The notes: a model not told the origin generated them from the letters alone. Shown: positions 20,742 through 33,310, numbered from the stretch's first letter. The stretch is 64,000 nt of DNA from Tubulanus polymorphus (GCF_964204645.1 NC_134027.1:603501-667500), one strand, 5' to 3'. A program made the numbers and translations.

Positions 20742-21055
20742 TTTCCTAGAGTGTCACGGGCTTTAACGGATTGAATTCACTATAATACCAATTTTCCAAA
20801 ATCAATTTAATTTCTTTCAGGCCATTCTTTTTCCATGTTTTTCTGGTACATGTTATGGTTGATTTCCATTTTCGAAAATCCGGAATTGAAGCCGTTCGAA
20901 GTCGGGGGGATGGTGGTGGGGTTGGGTTAGTTTAGGGTTCCTCTCTGATTACCTTCTTTAGCTCATCATCCGTGCAGGTGGCGCTTGCTCTTCTAGCCGG
21001 TGTTCCCTGGGGTAAACATTTTAAATTAAAAAGATAAAAAATTTAAAAAAAATTA
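20742..21055. other. Intergenic, nothing recognised
   Basis: No gene or element seen. It becomes A/T-rich toward the following array. Confidence 0.4.
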
Positions 21056-21059
21056 TAAA

Positions 21060-21655
21060 ATCTTTAAAAATCTCATCTCATTTCATCCAATTTATTTATT
21101 TGCGGGTGCGATTCCTATCGCACCCATTCATGTCATTCATCCAAAAAAAATTAAAAAATTAAAAACAAAATAGAAAATTATAAAATCTTAAAAAATCTCA
21201 TCTCATTTCATCCAATTTATTTGCGGGTGCGATTCCTATCGCACCCATTCATGTCATTCATCCAAAAAAAATTAAAAAATTAAAAACAAAATAGAAAATT
21301 ATAAAATCTTAAAAAATCTCATCTCATTTCATCCAATTTATTTGCGGGTGCGATTCCTATCGCACCCATTCATGTCATTCATCCAAAAAAAATTAAAAAC
21401 TAAAAAGGAAAAAAAAATATAAAAATTTTAAAAATGTCATCTCATTTCATCCAATTTATTTGCGGGTGCGATTCCTATCGCACCCATTCATGTCATTCAT
21501 CCAAAAAAAATTTAAAAATTAAAAACAAAATAGAAAATTATAAAATCTTAAAAAATCTCATCTCATTTCATCCAATTTATTTGCGGGTGCGATTCCTATC
21601 GCACCCATTCATGTCATTCATCCAAAAAAAATTTAAAAACTAGAAATTAAAGTTC
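21060..21655. repeat. ~121-bp tandem repeat with internal hairpin, 5 copies
   Basis: Each unit has CTCATCTCATTTCATCCAAT, then GGGTGCGATTCCTATCGCACCC, then an A-rich run. The latter is a perfect 9-bp stem with a TCCT loop and is invariant in all five copies, while the A-rich part varies. Confidence 0.95.
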
Positions 21656-21852
21656 TAAGTTTGTTGTTAGATTCTATTCAAAGAACGTTGTAAAGTTCTT
21701 AATTTGTCGTAAAAAACGTTTGAAAAAAAGAACTTCTTAAAGTTCTCAATCTGCCGTAAAATGCAATTGAAAAGATTATAACTCACATGAAAATTAAAAC
21801 GATAAAATAATTGATAAATAATCATTAATAAAAATTGAACTTTGGTCTCGCA

Positions 21853-22506
21853 ATGTTTCCCCGTTATGCATTTTTTACTCGTCGTCAAACATCGGCAGCT
21901 CATCGTCGATACTCGCAGCTCGATACACAACAGCAGTTCGTCGTCGATACACACCAGCAGTTCGATACACGCCAGCAGCTCGATACACACCAGCAGCTCG
22001 TCGTCGATACACACCAGCAGTTCGTCGTCGATACACACCAGCAGTTCGTCGTCGATACAGACCAGCAGTTCGTCGTCGATACACACCAGCAGTTCGTTGT
22101 CGATACAAACCAGCAGTTCGATACTCACCAACAGCTCGATACACGCCAGCAGTTCGTCGTCGATACACACCAGCAGTTCGTCGTCGATACACACCAGCAG
22201 TTCGTCGTCGATACACACCAGCAGTTAGTCATCGATACACACCAGCAGTTCGTCGTCGATACACACCAGCAGCTCGATACACACCAGCAGTTCGTCGACA
22301 CTCACCAGCAGCTCGTCGTCGATACACACCAGCAGTTCGTTGTCGATACACACCAGCAGTTCGATACTCACCAGCAGCTCGATACACACCAGCAGCTCGT
22401 CGATACTCACCAGCAGCTCGATACTCACCAGCAGCTCGTCGTCGATACACACCAGCAGCTCGATACACACCAGCAGCTTGATACCAAAACAGCTTTTAGC
22501 TGGTGA
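21853..22506 (+). CDS. Possible coding minisatellite, (V)VDTHQQ(F/L) repeats
   Basis: From ATG 21853 (MFPRYAFFTRRQTSAAHRR...) a 217-codon frame runs through 24-bp and 18-bp units encoding DTHQQFVV and DTHQQL and ends DTKTAFSW-stop. All unit lengths are multiples of three, so no frameshift has accumulated in ~27 units. The repeat lacks stops in several frames on both strands, so openness alone is weak evidence. I recognise no family; Gln/Asp/His-rich, no signal peptide or membrane segment. Confidence 0.35.
   Translation: MFPRYAFFTRRQTSAAHRRYSQLDTQQQFVVDTHQQFDTRQQLDTHQQLVVDTHQQFVVDTHQQFVVDTDQQFVVDTHQQFVVDTNQQFDTHQQLDTRQQFVVDTHQQFVVDTHQQFVVDTHQQLVIDTHQQFVVDTHQQLDTHQQFVDTHQQLVVDTHQQFVVDTHQQFDTHQQLDTHQQLVDTHQQLDTHQQLVVDTHQQLDTHQQLDTKTAFSW
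21890..22490. repeat. 24/18-bp minisatellite (GATACACACCAGCAG core)
   Basis: Tandem GATACACACCAGCAGTTCGT-type units with or without an extra CGTCGTC step; about 27 copies. Confidence 0.95.
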
Positions 22507-23454
22507 AAACCTACCCCCCCATCGGGGTTAAACATGATCAAGCTATTATTCTAGGAATATAACTGTTGCAAGGGAAGTTAAGATTCATTAACCTAAACTT
22601 GATACAAAGAGATTATTGCTAATTATGAATTTCAAGGGTTTAAAAACTGATTTAAAAATCTTGAAAGACGCTCGGTCTCACTAGAGATTTTCATCTTAAA
22701 GATTTATTGTCCTCTTACTATTGTTTAGGTGATCTATAATTTGGTTAATGCTGCTGTTGGAAAGATGCCAGAAGAAAGTTGATTCATGCACATCTTCACT
22801 TCACGTATTTATTGCACAAGGCGCCGACTTGCACCTGCACTACACCATTCACACTTCATCACTTCTGCATCTTTATCAATTAATTCTGGCATCTATTTGA
22901 AAATTACTTTAAACATCAGATCTCAAACTGAAACATTGAGGTATTGAATTTCAAACTGAAATATCGAGCTATCGAATCTCGATCTCAAATGTTTACTGGA
23001 AGCCATATTTGATGTTGTATTATTCATCATAGATTGTTTAGTGTTTTCTGGCATATGCGGGCCATTTAAGATGGTCAGATAAATTCCCCGGTGGAAAATA
23101 TATCTCGTGGAAGAGTCATGGAAATGAAAAATATCTTATGTAGATGTGAAGTTAGGAACCTTGCAACAGTTATTCCACCTGAGGATAATTTGATATAAGA
23201 TGAATCAGTTATTGGATCATTTAACTGAAGCCAAATATAGTGAAAATTCTTAGTACAAATTTGTCTCAAACTACAATTGAAAGGACTTATCACAGTTCTA
23301 ATTCGACTCTAGGTGCGTTCAGAAGAACTTCTTAACAGTGAAAAAACTTGACTAAAAATCAGGAATCGACCCTGTTCATTGATAAGATTTGATCTTTATT
23401 TGAAGATTAAGAATCAAACTCGCTAATTCACAATTTTTGGTAGTAAATACTGTT
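22507..23454. other. Intergenic, no gene seen
   Basis: AT-rich sequence without convincing open frame. Near 23340 is a GAAAAAACTTGACTAAAA word resembling one arm of the hairpins at 27.4-27.9 kb. Confidence 0.4.
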
Positions 23455-23455
23455 G

Positions 23456-23660
23456 ATCCATCATATTCGCAGCCCCCGTGGGCTTACCAATCCATCATAC
23501 GTGCAGCCCCCTTGGGCTTACCAGTCTATCATACTCGCAGCCCCAGTGGGCTTATCAATCCATCATACGTGCAGCCCCCTTGGGCTTACCAGTCTATCAT
23601 ACTCGCAGCCCCAGTGGGCTTACCAGTCCATCATACGTGCAGCCCCCTTGGGCTGAATTT
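23456..23660. repeat. 34-bp minisatellite, ~6 copies in 68-bp pairs
   Basis: Alternating TCATACTCGCAGCCCC and TCATACGTGCAGCCCC units separated by GGGCTTACCA. Small open frames across it are artefacts. Confidence 0.9.
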
Positions 23661-24365
23661 GAATATTTGATACGCGACGCGCGTGATTGAAGCTTTGTTT
23701 ATGTTCGTGCTTGCCGCGATGAATTGTCATTAATATATCCTCCGTACAGGAGGACCATGAAAAGGTTTGAAGGGATCCCTAGTTAGCGCTTGTCCAGGTT
23801 TGGCTCTGGACCCGCTTGTTCGACTAGGCATCTTGTTGGAAATTTTGTCGACTGAAACTTTCGTAACTTTCGTTTTAGACCTCACTTAGAAACCGCCTTA
23901 TTCTTCTGCCGTAGATGTTGACTGTGTCGTACCCACAGTAGTATCATTTGAGATCTTCAAAGTCTCATTAGCCATCTTAAATTCAAATAGTTTCGGACAT
24001 TTGAGGTCCTCATCAACTCCGGGTCTTCATTCAACTGCAGTTACTGCCATTTGCCAGTGTCTGATGTAGAAGTGTCTGACTTGACATTTTGATTTTCAGA
24101 ATTAAAACCTTTTTCTATTAAAGAAATTAGATATTGGTTAAAAAAAACGAGTGAATAATTGTTTGTAAGAAAAAAGAAAATCTTGTTAGAAAAAAATATA
24201 GATGTAAAAAAATATAGATGTAAGAAAAAAAAGTATATTGTAAATCGACGAGACAACAGAACCAGCATCAGCAACAACAACATCAGAGGAAGCAGTAACC
24301 AGTTATTTATCAGCTCCATAAATTACTGAAACGAAATCCACAACTTGGAAACCAGACACACTCGA
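23661..24365. other. Intergenic, A-rich patch
   Basis: Includes an A-rich stretch with repeated AAAAATATAGATGTA (24130-24240). No gene recognised. Confidence 0.4.
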
Positions 24366-24370
24366 CTCTA

Positions 24371-26035
24371 GAATTGTTTATACAACTGTCAACATGGAGT
24401 TCATCTCACAAGCAAATTAGGTAATTATCTTATGATTTTGTATGAAATGCTAATTTTACATTTTTGCATTTAAGTTTAAATGAGTTTAAAATCACGTTTC
24501 ATTTGTTGTTTATTTTGTCGTTTCAGTTTTCAATTTGCCGAGATTAGTCGTCAGAAAACTGTTACAACGGAAACTAATGTATCAAAGACTTGATTTGGCA
24601 AAGATTGAAGAAATCCTGCGAAAAGATTATTCATGAATTGTTCATACAACTGTCAACATGGAGTTCATCTCACAAGCAAATTAGGTAATTATCTCATGAT
24701 TTTGTATGAAATGCTAATTTTTACATTTTTGCATTTAAGTTTAAATGAGTTTAAAATCACGTTTCATTTGTTTTTTATTTTGTCGTTTCAGTTTTCAATT
24801 TGCCGAGATTGGTCGTCAGAAAACTGTTACAATGGAAACTAAGATAACAAAAACTTGATTCGGAAAAGATTGAAGAAATCTTGCGAAGAGATTGTTCATA
24901 GAACTGTCAACATGGAGTTCATCTCACAAGCAAATTAGGTAACTATCTTATGAAATTGGATGAATTGCCGATTGTACATTTTTGCATATCAAGTAGGTGT
25001 AATTGAATGTTTGTCAACCTAACTCTTATAAAACTGTGTTAACCGTTGAACAGGATTCTAGAACTGTGCAGAAAACCCGTTATCGCTGCTTTGCAGCTAT
25101 ATTTATCTTATGATTTTGTATGAAATGCTAATTTTTGCATTTACGTTTAAATGAGTTTAAAATCATGTTTCATTTGTTGTTTATTTTGTCTTTTCAGTTT
25201 TCAATTTGCCGAGATCAGTCGTCAGAAAACTGTTACAACGGAAACTAAGATATCAAAGACTTGATTTGGCAAAGATTGAAGAAATCCTGCGAAAAGATTA
25301 TTCATGAATTGTTCATACAACTGTCAACATGGAGTTCATCTCACAAGCAAATTAGGTAATTATCTCATGATTTTGTATGAAATGCTAATTTTTACATTTT
25401 TACATTTAAGTTTAAATGAGTTTAAAATCACGTTTCATTTGTTGTTTATTTTGTCTTTTCAGTTTTCAATTTGCCGAGATTAGTCGTCAGAAAACTGTTA
25501 CAACAGAAACTAAGATATCAAAGACTTGATTTGGCAAAGATTGAAGAAATCCTGCGAAAAGATTATTCATGAATTGTTCATACAACTGTCAACATGGAGT
25601 TCATCTCACAAGCAAATTAGGTAATTATCTCATGATTTTGTATGAAATGCTAATTTTTACATTTTTACATTTAAGTTTAAATGAGTTTAAAATCACGTTT
25701 CATTTGTTGTTTATTTTGTCTTTTCAGTTTTCAATTTGCCGAGATCAGTCGTCAGAAAACTGTTACAACGGAAACTAAGATAACAAAGACTTGATTTGGC
25801 AAAGATTGAAGAAATCCTGCGAAAAGATTATTCATGAATTGTTCATACAACTGTCAACATGGAGTTCATCTCACAAGCAAATTAGGTAATTATCTTATGA
25901 TTTTGTATGAAATGCTAAATTTTACTCGTTATTTTTTTACTAATAAGTTGACTTTGAAATCTTTATTTATTTCTTGTTTATTTTGTCTTTTCAGTTTTGA
26001 ATTTGCCAAGATTCACATGTAGCAGATATAATGGA
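24371..26035 (+). ncRNA. Array of tandemly duplicated noncoding exon-like modules
   Basis: Six repeats of a ~265-bp unit. Exon-like blocks at 24527-24684, 24792-24937, 25198-25355, 25463-25620, 25738-25885 and 25995 onward, each preceded by T-rich TTTTCAG and (except the last) followed by GTAATT or GTAACT; a partial first block ends at 24420. Blocks start TTTTCAATTTGCCGAGAT and end CACAAGCAAATTAG. All frames through the blocks contain stops, so they are probably noncoding. A plus-strand lncRNA with repeated exons is the simplest reading. The second-to-third interval is longer (406 bp) because of an insertion at about 24990-25080. Confidence 0.5.
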
Positions 26036-26044
26036 ATTAAGTAT

Positions 26045-26965
26045 TGAGAACCGCAACTTAACAATAAACCGGATCAACTTAATATAGTGCTGAGGACCAA
26101 AAATAAACAATAAACCCGACCAGTGTAATTCAGTGTCGAGAACCGCAGTTAAATGATGAACCCGACCAGTGTAATTCAGTGTTGAGAACCACAATTAAAC
26201 GATGAACCGGACCAGTGTAATTCAGTGTCGAGAACCACAATTAAACGATGAACCTGACCAGTGTAATTCAGTGTCGAGAACTGCAATTAAATGATGAACC
26301 GGACCAGTATAATTCAGTGTCGAGAACCACAATTAAACGATGAACCTGACCAGTGTAATTCAGTGTCGAGAACCACAATTAAACGATAAACCCGACCAGT
26401 GTAATTCAGTGTCGAGAACCGCAATTAAACAATGAACCCGACCAGTGTAATTCAGTGTCGAGAACCGCAATTAAAGGATGAACCGGACCAGTGTAATTCA
26501 GTGTCGAGACCAACAATTAAACGATAAACCCGACCAGTGTAATTCAGTGTCGAGGACCACAATTAAACGATGAACCGGACCAGTGTAATTCAGTGCTGAG
26601 AACCACAATTAAACGATGAACCCGACCAGTGTAATTCAGTGTCGAGGACCACAATTAAACGATGAACCGGACCAGTGTAATTCAGTGCTGAGAACCACAA
26701 TTAAACGATGAACCCGACCAGTGTAATTCAGTGTCCAGAGCCGCAGTTAAACAATGAACCGGACCAGTGTAATTCAGTGTCGAGAACCGCAATTAAACGA
26801 TGAACCGGACCAGTGTAATTCAGTGTCGAGAAACGCGATTAAACGATGAACCGGACCAGTGTAATTCAGTGTCCAGAGCCGCAGTTAAACAATGAACCAG
26901 ACCAGTGTAATTCAGTGTCGAGAACCGCGATTAAACGATGAACCGGACCAGTGTAATTCAGTTTC
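26045..26965. repeat. 46-bp minisatellite, ~20 copies
   Basis: Unit contains CCAGTGTAATTCAGTGTCGA and ACAATTAAACGATGAACC. It begins right after the last exon-like module of the preceding array and could be transcribed with it. Confidence 0.95.
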
Positions 26966-27164
26966 GTAATAACCGCAATAAAACGATTATCTGGAGTTGT
27001 AAAAGTGTTGTGTATTTGCGTAGTGGATCAAGTGGAAGGATTTTAAGTGTATTTGGTGACTTTAATTCGTTCGCATCCAACAGAATCAACAAAGACATTA
27101 CAAAAAACGACAAAAAATGATTGAATGTAAATGCATTGAATTTAGGTTTGTTGATCAAGATAAT

Positions 27165-28130
27165 CACTGATCAAGATTGACAGTTATAATCCATAATTGT
27201 TGAACTTGATCAGAGATTTTCAAGATCGATTTTAAGGTGATTCAGAAGTTTAAATCTGATGTTTTAATCTCTGGGACTCAGATATTAAATCAATAGATTT
27301 TTACTGCTGAATGATCTTCATGTACAGATGAGCTACAATTGTTCCTAGCGTGTTCTGTTAAGACTGATTAAAGGGTGGAAAAACTTGACTCAAATTCAAA
27401 TTGAGTCAAGTTTTTCTAAGATAATCTCTGATCAAGATCGGCAGTTACCGGTATAATCCATAATTGTTGAACTTGATTGGTGATATTCAAGATCTGTTTT
27501 AAGGTGATTCACAAGTTTAAATCTAATGTTTTAATCTCTGGGTTCCAGATATTAAATCAATAGATTTTTACTGCTGAATGACCTTCGTGTTCAGATAAGC
27601 TACAATTGTTCCTAGTGTGTTCTGTTAAGAAAGGGTGGAAAAACTTGACCCAAATTCAAATTGAGTCGAGTTTTTCCAAGATAATCTCTGATCAAGATCG
27701 GCAGTTATAATCCATAATTGTTGAACTTGATTGGAGATTTTCGAGAACTGTTTTTAAGGTGATTCAGAAGTGTGAATCTGATGTTTTAATCTCTGGGTTT
27801 CAGAGATTAAATAAATAGGTTTTTACTTCTGAATCACTTCGGGTTTAGGTAAGTTAAAGTGGTTCCTATTGTAATCTGTTAAACTGATTAAAGGGTGGAA
27901 AACTTGATTCAAATTAATAATCTGAATCAAGTTTTCCAATGATAATCCGCGATCAAGTTCAGCAGTTATAATTCATAACTGTTGAACTCAATTCACAATT
28001 AAATGAACTGTTTTAAGGTGATTCAGAAGTATAAATCTGATGTTCTAATCTCTGGGTTTCAGAGATTAAATCAATAGGCTTTACTTCTGGATCACTGTTG
28101 GGTTTTGATAAGTTGTAAGTTGTTCCTATT
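27165..28130. repeat. ~259-bp tandem repeat with nested hairpins, 4 copies
   Basis: Units share GATAATCTCTGATCAAGATC, TTATAATCCATAATTGTTGA and AAGGTGATTCAGAAGT. Two kinds of hairpin recur: AAAAACTTGACTCAA/TTGAGTCAAGTTTTT at unit junctions (27379-27415, 27639-27675, 27897-27937), and a larger GTGATTCAGAAGT/ACTTCTGAATCAC stem (27759-27771/27825-27837) enclosing TAATCTCTG/CAGAGATTA. No coding frame. Confidence 0.85.
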
Positions 28131-30110
28131 GTTTAAATGAATTGGTAGAAATTCTATTTTTAGGTGACAGGTCAAATAGATTAGAGCAATAATTTATGCA
28201 GAGGTTGAATTAATTTAATGTTTAATATACCAAAGAATGGTTTATTGTGAAGATTTAATTAAAATCTTAAATAAACAGTTGTTCAATTTCATAAATGTTT
28301 TGTTTTCGATGAAGTTTTTTCATTTTCTGGATTTGAGGAATTTGACTTTAAACACATCAGTGGATTCAGCACAGTTCTGTGGACACAGTTTTTGGACCGA
28401 GACACAGCTCAAGACCCAGTTACAAGTTCAACTGGACTCCATCCCAAAAAACCCTGGGCCCTTCAAACCTTTAAGTAAGATGCTCACTTACAGATTCATA
28501 AAATTGACCCTTATTATCTTGTCATCTGCAGCACCATCTCAGAGGCTTAAACCAAGAATTTCTTGTAATGTTCAACAACTGTGAATTACATTAAGTAATT
28601 TTTGAGATCGACTTACACCTGAGTTTTTTCTAAATCACAGTCTACTTATTTCATAGTCATCCACGATTTCATAGCTCTTTAACTATTCAACCCTTTCCCT
28701 GATGGGCCCTGGCCCCAATTGCTGAACCCAGTTCTTCAAGTCTAACTTCTGGGTTTAGTGGTTTATCAGGAAATTAATGGATTAATTAGAAATATATCTA
28801 ACAGTCATAATAAAGTTTAAAATTAATCATTTGACATATCGTAATTGATTTTGTTCGCCACAACGCCTCGCAGCAGGATTATAGCATTTTACTTTCTATG
28901 GGTTTTTTAAAGGTAAGTTTTCAAAGGACAGAATGTCCGAATATACGTCCGGATCCGCCTTTATATGCCTCATTCCGATTCTGCTCATTTGCATATATTT
29001 TCAGCAAGTGGAAATCCCCGAATTCCAAGATGGCGGCGACCATGATATATCAAATAACAACTATTTTGGGCCAAATCAACGCTTTCTCAAGCCCAATATG
29101 AGTTTTCCCGAGTGCAAATGTAACTTAAAGAGAAAATTATCCTGTTGGTTAGTTATATTTTTGATAATCGAATTTATTTGCAAAGTTAAAGTGAAGTTCC
29201 AATGACAGATAGAAACGTTGAAAGACTGGGGTAGATTGAAACATGCCCTAGCCACTGGCCACTATCATATGAACAGTTCTAAACGTTTTGATCCAACTGC
29301 ACCAGTTAAGGTCACCGACTGTGTGGCCCTTATTTAACAATAATGTGTACATATAAGCACAAGGGCCCCCAAACTGCAGTTGCTCTGTTGGTTTTAAATC
29401 TGTATATAGTCTTAGTCATTTTTGATCTTATCATCTGTTCTCCACCTTTTTGAGTGTGAGAGTTTTATAAACTGTTGTGAAGATTGAGGAAGTCGATAGA
29501 AAGAGATGAAAATTGTCAAAGTTGTTATCATGAAAATGACTGAGCTTACTATGTACAGTATATACGACCCAGAGGGACATGGCTTATTATGAGAAACATT
29601 GAGGTTTTCATGAAAGTTCATGAATTTTGCATGAAAGTACAATGTTGGAAAATATATCCCCTATGTCACACTCCCTGATTCTTTTTCATTGCCCTCATTT
29701 CTCTGAAAGGCCCTTCAACTGAATCAGTCTCCAGTCGAAAAGGTTCCTCTTATTAGTTCAATTGTCTATAACTGATGATGTGATGTGAAGAGTCTACAAT
29801 TGAACAAATACCGCATTGAAATCAAATCTTCTCTATTTCAGGCATTACTTCTGGCATAAAACACTATTCAAGCAATGTAGGAGCATTTATAGGCGCAGCA
29901 GGAAGGAGGAGTTCAGGAGCAGCATCATATAGGAGTTGCACAGGAGCAGCATCATAGGAGTAGTGCAGGAGCAGTGAGAGCTTCATAGGAGCAGCAAGAC
30001 CAGCATCATAGATAGGAACAGTAGCTGAAGGAATGAAACAAGATAAGTAGCATTTGAAATATAGAAAATAGAAAAGCTGTAGAATGTTTTCTATTGTAAA
30101 AATATTTTCA
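28131..30110. other. Intergenic or lncRNA intronic, no clear gene
   Basis: Several short open frames but none with supporting features. A TTTTCAG acceptor-like site and AAGATGGCGGCGACC (YY1-like) lie at about 29000-29040. At 29870-30010 is an AGGAGCAGCATCATA-type degenerate repeat related in words to 44640-44760. Confidence 0.4.
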
Positions 30111-30111
30111 A

Positions 30112-30655
30112 ATTCAGTCTGATTTGTGCCAGATTGTAACTGTAGAAGTTTCACTCATTGTTTCAGTCTAATTGAGATGTGGCTGGTGTACATGTATCAC
30201 TGACTGTGTAACACTGCAGTCATTTCTTCAATTATTCCTCCTCAGTTGGAAGAATGTTTGTTCTCTCATCTTCATCAGCGATAAGAATCAATCCCATCCG
30301 TCTAACAACAGCATCGTAACATTTCCACTTATCTAATCCTAGAGGGAATGAGTAGTATGAGGTTTGGGTATGGAGTGGGGCAGGGTAAGGTGAAGTTGAC
30401 AGTTAGGGTAGGATAGGGTAATGTGATGAGGTAAGGTCGGTTTGATGATGCAGGGTTATTTGATGTGGTTGGATTGGATGATGAGTTTGATATGGAACTG
30501 GTCGAGGTGGGTGTATGTGGTAGTGTACGGTGTGTATGTTCGGAGGGTGTATGATAACTGATTGAAAGGTTGCTGTTAGAGGTCAGTGCAGTAGTGATGC
30601 TGGTATAGTTTGTGTAAGGTAGGCGTCGGTGTACCGGGTTAAGTATAGGGTAAGG
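30112..30655. repeat. Left arm of a ~550-bp inverted duplication
   Basis: CAGTCTGATTTGTG...AACATTTCC...GGTATGGAGTGG... matches the reverse complement of 32622-33187 at roughly 80 percent by eye, with stretches such as TAGAAGTTTCACTCATTGTT identical. Confidence 0.8.
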
Positions 30656-32621
30656 CATGGTCAGAGTAATGTTACCGTAGAGGAAAAGTTATGTTGGGAA
30701 GGGTGTTTTTGTTTTCAGCCCACTTGAGACTTAAGTCTCAGCGGGCCGTTGCATTTTCTTTTCATCCGTTGTCCGTTTGTGCATCCGCAGACGGAATACA
30801 GTTATTTTTGGAGGTTTTTAAGTTTTCCAACGCCACTGCACATGTTCTCCAGGGGGTGTTGAGTATAGAATTTTCAGATTGTCAGGAATTTCACCAAGTG
30901 TGCATGGTGTCCCTGGACTCCCCAATTTTGAAATTAGGGTGAATTCTGTAGAATTCTAATGATTGGTTAAATGGGCATCACTCTTTATTGGAATTCTGTG
31001 CTTAAAATATTGAATATGAAAGTAAGAACAGACGTCGTAGCTGTCACTGTGGACAGTGAATCTATTTCTGATTTGTGTGGATGTGATGGCGCAGGTGGTG
31101 GCCATAACTTCGAGGTCACCTCTTAATCATTACATGTCCTTAGATGGATAGGACACAAGGGTAAATGAAAACATTCTTTAGGTTACTGCCAGGTTTTAGG
31201 GTATCGTACCAAGCCTTACCTTCCCGACCTCCTTCCCGCGCTAGCTATTCCAAAATCTCTATATGAGATACATCGATAACGATGCTACTGAAGATTGAAT
31301 TCATCGATTCATTTTGGAATTGAAACTTGTTTCATGGAACAAATGGTGCTGCAAATAAACAATATCATCAAACAATGATTCTGATTGACTATAGTGAACT
31401 GCTGCCCTACTACTGGTTTTAAAAGCACTGATTGAGATAGATTCAAACCCAGTTCGATTACTTATTTCCGAACACTTACTGCCGGTTGGTACTGGTACAT
31501 AGCCAGGAGAGACAGCCATAAGAAAAAGAAAGAAAATGAAGAACATGAAGAGTGGGGGGTTTAGTCCACTGTCTGCCTAGCGGGTAGGCAGTGGTCTATT
31601 ACTACCTCGACTCAAAAAAAAGGTGAGCTTAAAGCCACCAAGCACAAAAGTGGGGTCCGAAGGGTAGTCCTCTGCTGGCTTAGAGGGCAGGCATTGGTCT
31701 ATTCTTACCTCACGTGCTTAAAAATGGCTATTAAGAGAGAGAGAGTGAGAGAGAGGAGGTGCTAAGTTTCCTGTACTTGACTGGGTGTAAAGTGATCAAT
31801 AATGGAAATCATTTACGGTAAACCTTGAGTTTACTAACAATGTATTTTGGGTTCAGAGTCTATTTCCCAACAGTTTGCTGTTCACAAGCTGGTAGTAGGG
31901 TAAAAACTACCGGTATTCAGAGATTTGTGAATCAGAAGTTTTGCCATCATTTGCTTCATGAATCATTCACTTGTTAAAATGAATGATGTGACACACATGT
32001 AAAATACTGTTACTGATTTATCATTTTTGATGGTGTCTTGATATTCGACATCTTGCAGGTATCGTCTCCTAGTATTTCACATAGAATTGAGGAGTAGTTC
32101 GAGTGAGTGGGAGGCATGGAGAGATTGGGCTCAAGATATCTCACTCGTTTGTTTAGGTTTAGTTTGGGATCATCTTATTCAGCTTCAGTGTATAATACAT
32201 CCTCGACTACTTTTCAACTAGTAGTTCATCGTAGGTTTTTGACATCACATCCATAGCTCCTTCCACTACTCGTGAATTTACAATTCATTCCTATCCGATG
32301 ATGCTATTTATGATGGAATGTGTTAAAGTAGATGTCTATGTGTTTTCATCTTTTGGTAAATCGTGAAAAATTCTGGCTAATTTGAATCGAAAGCCATTGA
32401 TTATTATCTTGCGCGGTAATGATGGAAAAATTCAAAATGCGAATAGCTGTGTGGAATAAGAGAATGTCTTGAAAGGATTTGAGACATTGAGATGTGTAAA
32501 GAGAGACTGATTACACCTGTACTGTCCTAGCCCCTCCCCAGGCAGTCACCACCTCGCCCCAACCAATTTTACCAAATCACCCTCACCTCAACAACATCAA
32601 AATCCCTTTCACTTTTCCTCT
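30656..32621. other. Spacer of the inverted duplication
   Basis: Contains a GAGACTTAAGTCTC palindrome (about 30726-30739), a GA-rich microsatellite (31732-31757), and a CTGCC/GGCAG short duplication (31570-31700). No gene recognised. Confidence 0.45.
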
Positions 32622-33187
32622 ACCATTATTTTTACCATGCCGGCTACCTTATCCCTAACCCTGCAAACCACACTCTACTCTACACAAACCATACCAACAT
32701 CACAACTGTACCGTCCTCCAGCACCAACCTTTCTTCATTGTCAGACACCTCTCTAACTATACATCGTACACTACCACGTACACCCACCTCGACCGGTTCT
32801 ATAACAAGCTGATCATCTAATCCAGCCATATCAAACAACCCTGCATCATCCAACCTGACCTTACCTTACCACAATACCCTATCCTCCCCTAACATGTCAA
32901 TCACACCATTCCCTTTTCCATTCCATCCCCAAGCGCCATACTACTCATTCCCTCTATGATTGAATAAGATAGAAATGTTACAATGTTGTAGTTAGACGGA
33001 TGGGATTGATTTTCTTTGCTAATGAAGATGAGAGATCAAACATTCTTCTAACTGAGGAGGAATAAGTGAACAAACTACAGCGGTGTTACACACTCAATGT
33101 TACATGTACATCAGTTATATCTCAATTAGACTGAAACAATGAGTGAAACTTCTACAGTTACAATCTGACACAAATCAGACTGTGTCA
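32622..33187. repeat. Right arm of the inverted duplication
   Basis: Reverse complement of 30112-30655. The C/A-rich part (CCACCTCGACC, ACACTACCACGTACACC) mirrors the G/T-rich part of the left arm. Confidence 0.8.
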
Positions 33188-33310
33188 GAAAACATTTTAA
33201 CATTAGCCCCACGTGCTGAGTGGATGATAGACATCATGAGACTCATCAAATTTTGAGAAATTAGTTTAATTGAAAAATTAATCTAAGCAATGTCTGTTTT
33301 TGCATTTCAG

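Noticed and set aside
21060-21655. CRISPR-like array of palindromic repeats and spacers
   Set aside because: Eukaryotic context, spacers are near-identical A-rich sequence and no cas genes; it is a simple tandem repeat.
24633-26022. Three similar ~69-codon frames (MNCSYNCQHGVHLTSKLG...)
   Set aside because: They run across the GTAATT donor and into the intron; repetition reflects the duplicated exon-intron unit, and the exon block has stops in all frames.
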